Positions 25,792-34,662 are shown, counted from the stretch's first letter. The stretch is DNA of 36,611 nt from an uncultured Porphyromonas sp. (GCF_938039215.1 NZ_CALHVI010000036.1:1-36611); one strand, 5' to 3'. Numbers and translations: made by a program. The notes: generated from the sequence alone by a model not told the origin.

Positions 25792-26121
25792 CTAAATAGC
25801 AGCCTCTACAGACCAAACAAAGGCACGCAACCCCTGGTCTGGGGTCGCATCATCAAGGGCCTTCAGCCCCTCAAGGAGCGCAGGAACTCGAGTAGCAGGA
25901 GCTACGACAAGCATCGCCGAATTCATCGTAGGCCAAGCATGGCTCCCGATATGAGGTTCACCCGTAGTCGTCCCTCGCCCTTGGGCACGCTCCCAAGAGG
26001 TATAGCCTCGAAGACCTTGGCGAGAGAGCAAGCGTAGGATCAGCTCGTGATAAGCCTGATTGTAGGCGATGAAGACAGTCTTAAGCGGTTCGGCTGGAGC
26101 GAAGCGATTATTCTCGTTCAT
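25792..26121 (-). CDS. Small PII-like protein co-transcribed with RND pump
   Basis: A 109-residue protein. The pattern resembles PII-like trimeric regulators: a first strand KTVFIAYN, a helix (AYHELILRLLSRQGLRGYT), then a T-loop-like segment rich in Gly/Thr (AQGRGTTTGEPHIGSHA), then strand MLVVAP, a helix (RVPALLEGLKAL) and a last strand RAFVWSVEAAI. In PII proteins the corresponding parts are the FGRQKGH T-loop and the final PVEEAVRI strand. This is inference from pattern, not a proven match. It starts 17 nt after the RND pump gene, so it is the last gene of the efflux operon and may regulate or sense on behalf of the pump. No adenylylation Tyr is evident in the loop. Confidence 0.55.
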   Translation of the reverse strand: MNENNRFAPAEPLKTVFIAYNQAYHELILRLLSRQGLRGYTSWERAQGRGTTTGEPHIGSHAWPTMNSAMLVVAPATRVPALLEGLKALDDATPDQGLRAFVWSVEAAI

Positions 26122-26138
26122 AGGATAGTGCAGGAGAA

Positions 26139-29100
26139 TTAGTGAGACGAAGAGCTAGAGGAGAGCGTATGGCGACGGGCGATCTTCTTCTCGAGCTTAC
26201 GCCGTGCTCTCTTGACACGTCGGCCCTCAAGCGCAGCATAGAGCGTCGGGATGAGTACCAGTGTCACGAGCGTAGAGATACTGAGCCCCCAAGCTACCGT
26301 GATCCCCATGGACTGCCACATCTCTGAGCCTTCTCCGATACCGATAGCCATAGGCACCATCCCAAGGACCGTCGTCATGGTGGTCATAAGTACAGGGCGA
26401 AGACGTGAGCGACCCGACGTAGTGACGGCCAGCGAGATCCCCATGCCTCGCTCCCGACACAGACGGATGTAGTCAATGAGTACGATCCCGTTCTTCACCA
26501 CGATACCGATGAGCATGATCATCCCGATGAAGGACATCGTATCTAGCGGGATCTGCGTCACAAGGAGCCCAAAGAAGACACCTGAGAAGGCAAAGGGCAC
26601 GGAGAACATGATGACAAATGGATCCACCAAGCTCTCAAACTGTGCCGCCATCACGATGAAGACGAGCATCACGATCAGAAGCATGAGCGTCGTGAGATCA
26701 CCGAAGGTCTCCTGCTGACTCTCATAAGCCCCCGTGATCTTGTACGAGACAGCCGACGAGGGGACAGGATGCGCAGCCAATGTCTTCTGCACCTGACCTA
26801 CCAGATCACTCAGCTGCACCCCTGGCGTAGGTGTGAGCGTCAGAGAGACTACACGGGAGCGGTTCTTACGCTCGATCGTAGGAGGAGTGAAAGCTTCATC
26901 TATATGACCAAGATCTGACAGACGGAGCTGCTTGCCCTGCGGTGTGTAGACGATCAGATTAGAGATATCCTGAAGTGACTGGCGACGGCTGGGATCGAGG
27001 CTGACACGGATATCATACTCATTACCATCCTCACGGAAGTGCGAAGCGACAGTACCATTGACCGCACTGCGCAGGTACATCGCTGCCGTAGAGAGATTGA
27101 GTCCGTTCTCTGCTAGGCGCTGTCTATCGAAGACAAAGCGCACCTCAGGGATATAGTCCTTACGGCTAAGCGTAACCCCAGAAGCAACCTTCGACTGGCG
27201 TAGCTCATCACGAAGGAGTCGGGCATAGGCATCGGTCTCATCGAAGTCCTGCCCGTAGATCTCCAGTGTCACGCCCGTGGAGCCACCTCCACCTTCTCCC
27301 GTCTTGACATCATAGCTTGTGACCTCGGGATAAGAGGCAATGATCTTGCGAATAGCATCTGATGCCTCCTCCTGTGTCTGCGTGCGCTCTGCTCGAGGGT
27401 ACATACCGACATACATCGTGATACCATTCGTTCCATTAGCTTGCACCATAGACCAAGAGTCCCCATCCGAAGCCTGACCAAGATTCATTGACACCGTCTG
27501 GATCGATGGAATCTCTTGGCGCATTCTCTTCTCTAGATCAAGTCCGAGTCGGCGTGTCTCCTCGACACGGGTACCGACAGGTAGCTCTAGAGATACATTG
27601 ATGAAGCCAATATCCTGCTGGGGCATGAAGGAAGTCTTGATGAAGGTGAGGCTCCCAAGACTGAGGAGGAAGATCCCCAAAGCAGAGAATACCGTAGTCC
27701 GACGATGACGCACAGCCCATCCCAGCAGGCGGGCATAGGCTCCATCAAGGGAATTAAGTGCACGCTCAATGGGGCGGAAGAGCTTATCTGATAGTTTGCT
27801 TCGCCCAGTCTCACGCTTAAGGAGCTGTGAGCAAAGCATAGGAGTTAGCGAGAGGGCAGCTGTCGTGGAGACGATCATCACGATACTGATACTCCAGCCC
27901 AACTGACGGAACATCAACCCCGCTTGTCCTGGGGTCATCGTCAGCGGGAGGAAGACGGCTAGCATCGTCAGCGTCGAAGCGATGACGGAGATCCCCACCT
28001 CGTTCGTGGCATGTACAGCAGCTTGCTTCGGATAGCTCCCTCGCTCGATATGCGTCGTGATATTCTCTAGGACGACGATCGCATCATCCACGACCATCCC
28101 GATGGCGATGGAGAGCGAAGAGAGGGAGATGATGTTGAGCGAATTACCCGAGACAAGGAGGTAGACGAACGAGGCCACCAGCGAGATTGGGATCGTCAAG
28201 ATGATGATGAACGTAGCTCTCCAGCGACCGAGGAAGAAGAGCACCACCAGCACGACGATGAAGAAGGTGATGAAGATCGTCTCCTCAAGCGAACCAATCG
28301 TATTGACGATGAAGCTCGAAGTGTCGATCAAGTAGCTGATCTTCACATCCGAGGGGAGGTTCTCTTGGATCTTGGGCAGGAGATCTTGTATCTGACGAGC
28401 GATCTCGACGGAGTTCGAGCCTTCTTGCTTATTGATGATGATGATCGCCCCGCTCTTACCATTGACATAGCTCTCCTGCTGGCGCTCACCGATCGTATCC
28501 TTGATCGTAGCGACATCACGCAGGTAGATATCCTTGCCTGCGACGCTGGAGACGACGATCGAGCCAAGAGCCAGCGGATCGACGAACTCGCCCTGAACAC
28601 GTATCGAGCTCGTACGTGAACCTAGATCGATCTGTCCCGCTGGGATATTCGTATTCTCTGCTGCGATAAGCTGGGAGATCTGAGTCAGAGTAAGTCGGTA
28701 GGCCTCGAGCTTAGCAGGATCGCAATAGACTTGGATAACCCGCTTGGCTGCCCCTACGGCATTGATGGTACCGACCCCATCGACACGCTGCAAGGGATTG
28801 CTGACCTTGTCCTCGAGGATCTTAGCTAAGCCTCGGGCACTCTCTTCGGACTCAACCGAGAGTATGGCCACGGGGATATTGCTCGTATCGAACTTGAAGA
28901 TCGCAGGCTTCTTGACCCCTGATGGGAGGAAGTCCGTGATCGCATCCAGCTTGTCACGGATATCATTCATCGCATCAGCGATGGGTGTACCAGCATAGAA
29001 CTCCAGCGTGACGATCGAGGCATTGTCCTGACTCTTCGTGCTGATATGCTTGAGCTTGTCGATACCGTTGAGGCTATTCTCCAGAGGCTTGGAGACGTTC

Positions 29101-29282
29101 GTCTCGATATCAGCCGCACTCGCTCCAGGGTAAGAGGTGACGACCATGACCCGTGTCGTATCCGTCTTGGGCATCAGCTCGATGGCCAGACGCGACAGCG
29201 AGAAGAGTCCGAGCACAGCTATCGCCACGTAGATCAATGCCGTGGTGATCGGTTTGCGGACGGAAGTTTCGTAGATGCTCAT
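26139..29282 (-). CDS. RND efflux pump, inner-membrane transporter (HAE1/AcrB type)
   Basis: A 1047-residue proton-driven pump. It has the RND layout of 12 membrane helices with two large periplasmic loops. TM4 carries the paired acids needed for proton relay, Asp399-Asp400 in GMVVDDAIVVLENI, as in AcrB Asp407/408. The C-terminus is basic and Ser-rich. It exports hydrophobic compounds, bile salts or drugs across both membranes together with the adaptor and outer-membrane channel encoded just upstream. P. gingivalis XepCAB has the same gene order. The gene lies 15 nt after the adaptor and 17 nt before the PII-like gene, so all four are one operon. Confidence 0.95.
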   Translation of the reverse strand: MSIYETSVRKPITTALIYVAIAVLGLFSLSRLAIELMPKTDTTRVMVVTSYPGASAADIETNVSKPLENSLNGIDKLKHISTKSQDNASIVTLEFYAGTPIADAMNDIRDKLDAITDFLPSGVKKPAIFKFDTSNIPVAILSVESEESARGLAKILEDKVSNPLQRVDGVGTINAVGAAKRVIQVYCDPAKLEAYRLTLTQISQLIAAENTNIPAGQIDLGSRTSSIRVQGEFVDPLALGSIVVSSVAGKDIYLRDVATIKDTIGERQQESYVNGKSGAIIIINKQEGSNSVEIARQIQDLLPKIQENLPSDVKISYLIDTSSFIVNTIGSLEETIFITFFIVVLVVLFFLGRWRATFIIILTIPISLVASFVYLLVSGNSLNIISLSSLSIAIGMVVDDAIVVLENITTHIERGSYPKQAAVHATNEVGISVIASTLTMLAVFLPLTMTPGQAGLMFRQLGWSISIVMIVSTTAALSLTPMLCSQLLKRETGRSKLSDKLFRPIERALNSLDGAYARLLGWAVRHRRTTVFSALGIFLLSLGSLTFIKTSFMPQQDIGFINVSLELPVGTRVEETRRLGLDLEKRMRQEIPSIQTVSMNLGQASDGDSWSMVQANGTNGITMYVGMYPRAERTQTQEEASDAIRKIIASYPEVTSYDVKTGEGGGGSTGVTLEIYGQDFDETDAYARLLRDELRQSKVASGVTLSRKDYIPEVRFVFDRQRLAENGLNLSTAAMYLRSAVNGTVASHFREDGNEYDIRVSLDPSRRQSLQDISNLIVYTPQGKQLRLSDLGHIDEAFTPPTIERKNRSRVVSLTLTPTPGVQLSDLVGQVQKTLAAHPVPSSAVSYKITGAYESQQETFGDLTTLMLLIVMLVFIVMAAQFESLVDPFVIMFSVPFAFSGVFFGLLVTQIPLDTMSFIGMIMLIGIVVKNGIVLIDYIRLCRERGMGISLAVTTSGRSRLRPVLMTTMTTVLGMVPMAIGIGEGSEMWQSMGITVAWGLSISTLVTLVLIPTLYAALEGRRVKRARRKLEKKIARRHTLSSSSSSH

Positions 29283-29297
29283 AGCGAGAGAAGGCGT

Positions 29298-30329
29298 TTA
29301 CTTACGGGTCTTCACGGGAAGGCCATTCTTCAGATTAGAGGGAGCCGAGGTGATGACCTCGTCGCCGACCTCGAGCCCACTGACGATCTCGTAGCGATCG
29401 CCCTGTTGTGCTCCGAGTTCGACAGCCCGATAGACGGCCTTACCTCCAGAGTAGAGGAAGACATAGCGTGCACCGCTACCTGGCTGGCGGACGACCGCCT
29501 TATCGGGGATCGTCAGCACTTCCTTTGCTCCGAAGTCGATGTGCACACGGGCATACATCCCTGGGCGGAGCTTGAGATCCTTGTTCGCCACTTCTATCTC
29601 TGCCGAGACGGTATGGGTGATGGGATCAAGGGTAGGATAGATATTAGCGATCTGCCCTGTGAAGGTCTCAGCACCGAGGGCATCGACGGTGAGGGATACC
29701 TTGGTACCCTTCTTCAGGAGCGAATAGTATTGCTCAGAGACACCGATCATCGCCTTGACAGGAGCGATCTGCTGGATGACAACGACGGGGAGCTGAGGCG
29801 AAGTCATATCCCCATTGTCGTAGTTCTTAGCCGTGACGAAGCCACTAATCGGGCTACGCAGGGTAGTATTCTCCGTCGCGTGGTTATAGGCAAGCTTCGC
29901 CTGCTCGACGGCGCTCTTTGCCTGCTCCCACTGAGCCTTGGACACCCCACCTATTTTGTAGAGTTCATCCATACGACCGAAGTTCGTCTTAGCATCAGCG
30001 AGCTGGATCTGTGCCTGCGAAGCTTGGGTAGCCTCTAGGTTTGCTACAGCTTGACCAGCAGCGACCCGGTCGCCGACCTTGACCAAGAGTTGCTTGAGGC
30101 GGCCACCCGCCTGAGCGGTGATATTGTTCAGCACCTTAGCTTCGAGCTGAGCGGTGAAGTCCTGAGAGATCTCAAGGCTACGCATCTCAGCAGGAGCCGT
30201 CTCCACGAGGCGAAGGCTATCTGTGGGTGCTGCTTCCGTCATCTTAGAGCTGGAGGAAGAGCAGCTAGAGAAGAGGCCCAGCCCCACAAGTGCGAGGGAG
30301 AGAAGGAGGTTCGACTTCTGGTGTATCAT
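29298..30329 (-). CDS. RND periplasmic adaptor (membrane fusion protein)
   Basis: A 343-residue adaptor that links the pump to the outer-membrane channel. A lipoprotein signal (residues 1-22, FSSC at Cys23) anchors it to the inner membrane. The biotinyl-lipoyl halves (about 60-90, VKVGDRVAAGQAVANLE, and about 155-180, LRSPISGFVTAKNYDNGDM) flank an alpha-helical hairpin of about 60 residues. The barrel and membrane-proximal domains follow (about 185-340). It ends with the basic NGLPVKTRK tail. It sits 15 nt upstream of the pump gene and 59 nt after the TolC-like gene. Confidence 0.93.
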   Translation of the reverse strand: MIHQKSNLLLSLALVGLGLFSSCSSSSSKMTEAAPTDSLRLVETAPAEMRSLEISQDFTAQLEAKVLNNITAQAGGRLKQLLVKVGDRVAAGQAVANLEATQASQAQIQLADAKTNFGRMDELYKIGGVSKAQWEQAKSAVEQAKLAYNHATENTTLRSPISGFVTAKNYDNGDMTSPQLPVVVIQQIAPVKAMIGVSEQYYSLLKKGTKVSLTVDALGAETFTGQIANIYPTLDPITHTVSAEIEVANKDLKLRPGMYARVHIDFGAKEVLTIPDKAVVRQPGSGARYVFLYSGGKAVYRAVELGAQQGDRYEIVSGLEVGDEVITSAPSNLKNGLPVKTRK

Positions 30330-30388
30330 CGTTTATCTTAGTTCTTTGGGGTGATCATATACATTACGGGAAGCGACAGAGGTCGGAT

Positions 30389-31813
30389 CTACTGAGCGTC
30401 TTCGAGGGTAGCACCTCGGAGCGCATCAAGGGAGAAGACGGCTACCATATAGTTGTACACCGCCTGACTGTAATTGAGTCGTGCTTGTAGGAGTGCCATC
30501 TCGGCATCGTTGAGCTCAAGGACGGTGCTCGCGCCAGTCTTGTAGCGCACTTCGGCGATCTTGTGACCACGTTCGGCAGTGGCGACGGCATCTCGGGCAG
30601 AGGAGAACTGCTCCAGAGCCTTACGCTGCTCGCTGAGGCTGCTCATCACCCCGAGGCGAAGTTGATTCTCTGCTGCCATACGCTGAGCTACGAGTTGACG
30701 GATCTGCGTCTCGGTGCTCCGCACGTCATAGTAGCGCTTCCCGCCCGTATAGACGGGAATATCCAGAGCAAGACCGATCGTGGAGAAGGGACTCCACCTC
30801 TTGTTGTCGTTTAGACGGAAGCGATCGGAGGCAAAGCTGTACTGATAGGTGAAGCTCATCGAGAGGGTTGGGAGGAAGGCCATCCGCTTGACCTTGAGAG
30901 CAGCATCCAGCTGACGACGCTGCAGGCTCAACTGGCGCAGTTGGCTATTCGCCTCAAGGGAGATATGCTCACTCTGCTCGGGGAGGTTCTGATAGACTCG
31001 ATCAGTGTAGTCCGAGAGCTGCTCTGTGATCTCGATCGGAGTATCTAGATCCAGCCCCATGACGACCTTGAGTTTAGCCTCTGAGAGACGCACAGCGGTC
31101 TGCGCCGAGACGACATTGGGCAGGATGTTCTTCACCTGCGTCTCCATGCGGATCTTGTCGTACTCTGCTACCAGCCCATGCTCATACTTCGCAGCAGTCT
31201 GGGCATAATTGGTCTGCGCATTGGCATAGTTCGCTTCAAGCACTCGAAGCGATTCACGAGCTAGAAGGACGGCCATATATGCCTTGCGCACCTCAGCCTC
31301 TAGATCGACCCGAGAGCCACGAGCACGCTCCTCGGCAAGAGCTACGGCCTCCTTGTCCAGCTGCAGGCTTGCCCAAAGCTGTGGTGCTATAAGGGGAAGG
31401 CCAGCCGACACACCGCCCTGCAAGCTATGAGTCTGCCCCATCTCAATCCCTTCGGAGGGGAAGAACTGCCCCATGGGCGATGAAGCCATATCATCCGAGC
31501 CGAAGTACACCCTTTGCTTCTTCAGCATGTGCGTGTAGGCTCCAGTCAATTTGATTGTTGGGAAGAGCGCCCCCTTATTCTTGCGCTGGTCGTACTTGGC
31601 ACCTGCAACACCAAAGGCAGAAGCCTGAAGCGTCGGACTCATCTTCAGAGAGAGACGCACAGCTTCCTCTAGGTTCAGAGCGATCGGACGCTGAGGCTCA
31701 AGGCTCTTCGTCTGAGACACCTCTTGGGCGAGTAGACCTACGGGCAAGGCTAAGCATCCACAAGCCCAAGCAAGGCAAACGGATACAGCAGCTCTTAGAG
31801 TTATCTTACTCAT
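30389..31813 (-). CDS. TolC-family outer-membrane efflux channel
   Basis: A 474-residue channel. The signal peptide runs from MSKITLRAAVSVCLAWACGC to about residue 30 (GLLAQ). The mature protein shows the two-repeat OEP layout of long helices broken by strands, including LNLEEAVRLSLKMSP and the second-repeat NDAEMALLQARLNYSQAVYN helix. The reading frame extends to 31957, but residues before Met49 of that frame are not signal-like, so the ATG at 31813-31811 is preferred. It is the first gene of the efflux operon; the promoter is at 31877-31884 and a hairpin lies in its leader. Confidence 0.9.
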   Translation of the reverse strand: MSKITLRAAVSVCLAWACGCLALPVGLLAQEVSQTKSLEPQRPIALNLEEAVRLSLKMSPTLQASAFGVAGAKYDQRKNKGALFPTIKLTGAYTHMLKKQRVYFGSDDMASSPMGQFFPSEGIEMGQTHSLQGGVSAGLPLIAPQLWASLQLDKEAVALAEERARGSRVDLEAEVRKAYMAVLLARESLRVLEANYANAQTNYAQTAAKYEHGLVAEYDKIRMETQVKNILPNVVSAQTAVRLSEAKLKVVMGLDLDTPIEITEQLSDYTDRVYQNLPEQSEHISLEANSQLRQLSLQRRQLDAALKVKRMAFLPTLSMSFTYQYSFASDRFRLNDNKRWSPFSTIGLALDIPVYTGGKRYYDVRSTETQIRQLVAQRMAAENQLRLGVMSSLSEQRKALEQFSSARDAVATAERGHKIAEVRYKTGASTVLELNDAEMALLQARLNYSQAVYNYMVAVFSLDALRGATLEDAQ

Positions 31814-31837
31814 ATATGAATGTTCTAAGTTGATGGT

Positions 31838-31865
31838 GGTGTCTTCCCGGGCAAACGAAGACACC
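31838..31865 (-). promoter_or_regulatory. Leader hairpin in the efflux operon mRNA
   Basis: A 9-bp perfect stem (31838-31846 with 31857-31865) lies right after the predicted transcription start (about 31870) and before the TolC-like start codon. It could stabilise the mRNA end or act in control. There is no TetR- or MarR-type regulator gene beside the operon. Confidence 0.5.
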
Positions 31866-31876
31866 TTTATTAGGAA

Positions 31877-31884
31877 CAAAGTTA
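31877..31884 (-). promoter_or_regulatory. -7 box for the efflux operon
   Basis: TAACTTTG on the minus strand; the leader is about 57-64 nt. No -33 box at the usual spacing. Confidence 0.6.
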
Positions 31885-32163
31885 CAGAAAAATGCCACGG
31901 AGCACTCGCCCTTAGGGCGAAGCTAACGAAAGAGATGGCAAGGGGGCCAACACACATAAATCAGAAGGCTCCGACAAAGGCTCCCGCCAGTAGTCCATGC
32001 TCTTCTTTTCCGCTCACCAGCCAGCCATCCCTCTTCATGCTGAGAGGCTTATTTTCCGAAGAAAGAACCCGAACACCACCACCCCTCAGAGAACGACGCA
32101 TACGCTCTCAATATCAAGCAAATACCACCCGCCTCAAAGCGTCCCCGCCGAGGGGCGAAAAAA
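31885..32163. other. Intergenic gap upstream of repeat copy 5
   Basis: No gene is supported; a 130-codon open frame (31830-32222) runs through the promoter and repeat copy 5 and is a composition artefact. Confidence 0.5.
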
Positions 32164-32250
32164 CGACCTACGGTAGGTCGTCAAAAAAACCTACAGTAGG
32201 TCGTCCCACCGACCTACCGTAGGTCGCATCAGCGACCCACAGTAGGTTTT
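32164..32250. repeat. Palindromic 23-bp-period array, copy 5
   Basis: Four units start at 32164, 32187, 32210 and 32233, exactly 23 bp apart. The first three units are nearly full palindromes of the form CGACCTACNGTAGGTCG. The array closes with GTAGGTTTT. It resembles copy 4 most, including the A-rich linker between units 1 and 2. Confidence 0.9.
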
Positions 32251-32689
32251 ATTTGCCCCCCTACAGAAGGCTCCTCTCTCTTCTCCTCAGAAGAGCATCG
32301 GCTCCCGCTCGGAAGGCCATCGACTTCATCCCAGCAGCCCCCGCTTCTCCTCGGGATCCTCTCCTCATGCCCCACCGCTAGTAGCCCCTCTTTACCGAGC
32401 TTACTTGTGCTTCGACTTAGTCTTCATTCGTACCTCGACTATGCTCTAATTTGTGCCCTAGAGTAGCCTTCGCTTCTTCCGTATCGTCATCTGCATCCCT
32501 TCCCCCAAAAGACAGCCCCCTTACCCTCTTGCGACAATACTTTTCCCCGATGAAGGCAGGACCTCAGCCGAAGTACTAGCCGAAGAGCGACCTGAAAACG
32601 ATCCTCTTTTTGTCCCGAAAGACAGTAGGCTTTACCCGCTAAATAGAGGAGACTTTGTCCCCTAGAGCAGGCATCACATGCGTCCCTAC
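32251..32689. other. Intergenic gap upstream of tRNA-Ser
   Basis: No gene is supported. The only open frame (32487-32726, minus) crosses the tRNA promoter and has no domain character. Confidence 0.45.
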
Positions 32690-32719
32690 TTGCATATTCC
32701 CCGAGAAGCACTATCTTTG
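32690..32719 (+). promoter_or_regulatory. tRNA-Ser promoter
   Basis: TTG (32690-32692), a 19-bp spacer and TATCTTTG (32712-32719) form a -33/-7 pair. The tRNA starts 53 nt later. Confidence 0.75.
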
Positions 32720-32771
32720 CAGTCACTAAGGGTTCGCTGGTTATCGCAAGGCTCCAGTGACATCGACCCTA

Positions 32772-32857
<86 letters not shown>

Positions 32858-32860
32858 AAT

Positions 32861-32902
32861 AAAGGGTGTAAATCAGCGAGTTACGCGATTTACACCCTTT
32901 TC
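32861..32902 (+). terminator. Terminator after tRNA-Ser
   Basis: AAAGGGTGTAAATC (32861-32874) pairs with GATTTACACCCTTT (32887-32900), with a small inner GCG/CGC stem, then TCT. It starts 5 nt after the tRNA. Confidence 0.8.
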
Positions 32903-33049
32903 TACACCCAGAAATATCGATAGCCCATAAGACGATAAACGAGCCCTTGGAGCTTCTTGATGGAGCCCAAAGGGCTCAGCTTGTTTTCCCACATTCTCCT
33001 AATACATCCTCCCCTTTCCTTGGCTATTCGGGCGGGCTCATTTCGCCTA

Positions 33050-33057
33050 TACATTTG
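33050..33057 (+). promoter_or_regulatory. -7 box of the mobile-module operon
   Basis: TACATTTG, a perfect match, 94 nt before the DUF3853 gene. The leader holds an inverted repeat TTCAAG (33072-33077) / CTTGAA (33084-33089) and a third TTCAAG at 33116-33121, which could be operator half-sites. Confidence 0.5.
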
Positions 33058-33150
33058 CAGTGTCAGAGCTATTCAAGACCATGCTTGAAGACTCTCGAAG
33101 ACTCATAAAGATACATTCAAGTCGATTGACACCGCAACGTATAAGCAACT

Positions 33151-33462
33151 ATGACACTACACGAACTCCTCGAAAAGCCCGTATGGCAGATGACGGGTGA
33201 AGAACTACTCTTCCTCGCTCAGCAGGGATCAACGCAACGAGAAGGAGACCCACAAGACAAGAGTCCCGCCAAAGAAGAAAGACACTTCGTTTATGGGCTC
33301 TCTGGGCTTGCCCGGCTTTTTGGGTGTAGCCTCCCCACATCCAATCGCATCAAGCAGAGTGGAAAGATCGATCGGGCTATCACTCAAGTCGGACGAAAGA
33401 TCATCGTCGATGCAGACCTTGCCCTTGAGCTAGCAGGACGCAAATCAGGAGGACGCAGATGA
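33151..33462 (+). CDS. DUF3853-family protein
   Basis: A 103-residue protein typical of Bacteroidota mobilisable and conjugative elements. It has an N-terminal helical part (MTLHELLEKPVWQMTGEEL), a charged linker and a helix-turn-helix-like segment (YGLSGLARLFGCSLPTSNRI, then IDRAITQVGRKIIVDADLAL) of the excisionase/MerR type. It probably binds DNA in element control. Its stop overlaps the next start (ATGA), so the two genes are coupled. Start: ATG at 33151, which gives the normal family length. Confidence 0.82.
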   Translation: MTLHELLEKPVWQMTGEELLFLAQQGSTQREGDPQDKSPAKEERHFVYGLSGLARLFGCSLPTSNRIKQSGKIDRAITQVGRKIIVDADLALELAGRKSGGRR

Positions 33463-34523
33463 ACGCTTGCACCCATTCCTGCGATCCATCACCCGATATG
33501 GAGGAAGTATGGAAACGCTCGCTCATCCGAGTTACTGACGAATTCACCCTCCCTCCCGTAGTGCTCCGTGTGGAGGATGCAATCATTGGCACGCTAGGGA
33601 ACTTCAGCGTCTCTACAGGAAAAGCCAAGGCTAAGAAGACCTTCAACGTCTGTGCGCTGGTGGCGGCAGCCCTCATCAATGGCCAGGTGCTAGAATATCG
33701 AGCGAGCTTTCCTGAGACCAAGCGCAACATCCTCTACTTCGACACCGAACAAAGCCCATATCATTGCCAGCTCGTCATGCAGCGCATCTTACACTTGGCT
33801 GGACTTCCTCTTGACCGTGAACCCCAGCATTTACACTTCAGCCACTTGAGAGCCATCGCTGAGCCCGAGATCCGTAGGGCCATCATTCGCTACGCCATCT
33901 ATCACACCCCTGATGTAGGACTCATAGTCATTGATGGTATCCGTGACCTCATGCATGACATCAACAGCTCCACTGAAGCTACCAAGCTCGTCGGAGACCT
34001 AATGCAATGGACAGGCGAGCAGAACATCCATATCCAGACGGTCCTTCATCTCAACAAAGGCGACGACAATGCACGTGGGCACATTGGCACTGAGCTAAAC
34101 AACAAAGCCGAAAGCGTGCTACTTATTGCAAGAGATAATGCTGACGCTGATAGAAGCATCGTATCCCCTGCGATCATTCGCTCGAAGGCTTTTCAGCCAT
34201 TCGCTTTCAGGCTATCAGAAGACGAAGGCATCTGCTTACCAAAGCTGGACAGCGACTATACCGTCCTACACCAACAAGTTGTCGCTTACCAAGAACTCAC
34301 CTATGAGGAGCACAGCAAAGCCTTACGAGAGGTGTTCGGTCTGGATACTGAATTAGGATATGTCGATCTACTTGCTCGACTTAGCTCTGCCTACGCTGCT
34401 ACGACTGGTCATACCTACCGCCAGACGAAGCTCAAAGAGCTCCTTCGCTTTCTCCTCCACAAAGGAATGATTGTCAAAGAGGCGAGAGGACGCTATCGCT
34501 TCAACTCTGACCGGCACCACTAA
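33459..34523 (+). CDS. AAA-family ATPase (RepA-like, AAA_25)
   Basis: A 354-residue cytoplasmic ATPase of the RepA/AAA_25 type found in plasmids and mobilisable elements. The Walker A region is the family's unusual form, VSTGKAKAKKTF (about residues 51-62). Walker B is GLIVIDGIRDLMHD (about 154-167). A strand after it ends in HLNKGDD, sensor-1 like. The C-terminal part (from about residue 260) is helical with a winged-helix-like end (LKELLRFLLHKGMIVKEARG). It probably acts as a helicase or loader for element replication. Coupled to the DUF3853 gene by a 4-nt overlap. Confidence 0.85.
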   Translation: MNACTHSCDPSPDMEEVWKRSLIRVTDEFTLPPVVLRVEDAIIGTLGNFSVSTGKAKAKKTFNVCALVAAALINGQVLEYRASFPETKRNILYFDTEQSPYHCQLVMQRILHLAGLPLDREPQHLHFSHLRAIAEPEIRRAIIRYAIYHTPDVGLIVIDGIRDLMHDINSSTEATKLVGDLMQWTGEQNIHIQTVLHLNKGDDNARGHIGTELNNKAESVLLIARDNADADRSIVSPAIIRSKAFQPFAFRLSEDEGICLPKLDSDYTVLHQQVVAYQELTYEEHSKALREVFGLDTELGYVDLLARLSSAYAATTGHTYRQTKLKELLRFLLHKGMIVKEARGRYRFNSDRHH

Positions 34524-34532
34524 GTCCCAGGA

Positions 34533-34636
34533 TTGGTCGGTCGGACGCAGGCTATATATACCTGACCATCCGACCAACCATAAATATAGAATGGTCGGAC
34601 GGAAGGGGTGCCTATAGTAAACGTTCGACCGACCAA
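34533..34636. repeat. Pair of GGTCGG/CCGACC hairpins
   Basis: Four copies of a GGTCGG motif alternate in orientation. The outer arms TTGGTCGGTCG (34533-34543) and CGACCGACCAA (34626-34636) are perfect complements. Two smaller hairpins also form: 34535-34580, with an inner CAGG/CCTG, and 34593-34634. They lie between the ATPase and toprim genes. Confidence 0.75.
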
Positions 34637-34662
34637 AGAAGAACCGCCAAAGAAAAAACAGC

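Noticed and set aside
29046..30038. A 330-codon plus-strand frame opposite the efflux genes
   Set aside because: It is antisense to two well-recognised proteins and shows no domain.
31814..31957. N-terminal extension of the TolC-like gene
   Set aside because: It would cross the promoter box and leader hairpin; the signal peptide starts at 31813.
31830..32222. A 130-codon plus-strand frame
   Set aside because: It spans the efflux promoter and repeat copy 5; composition comes from these elements.
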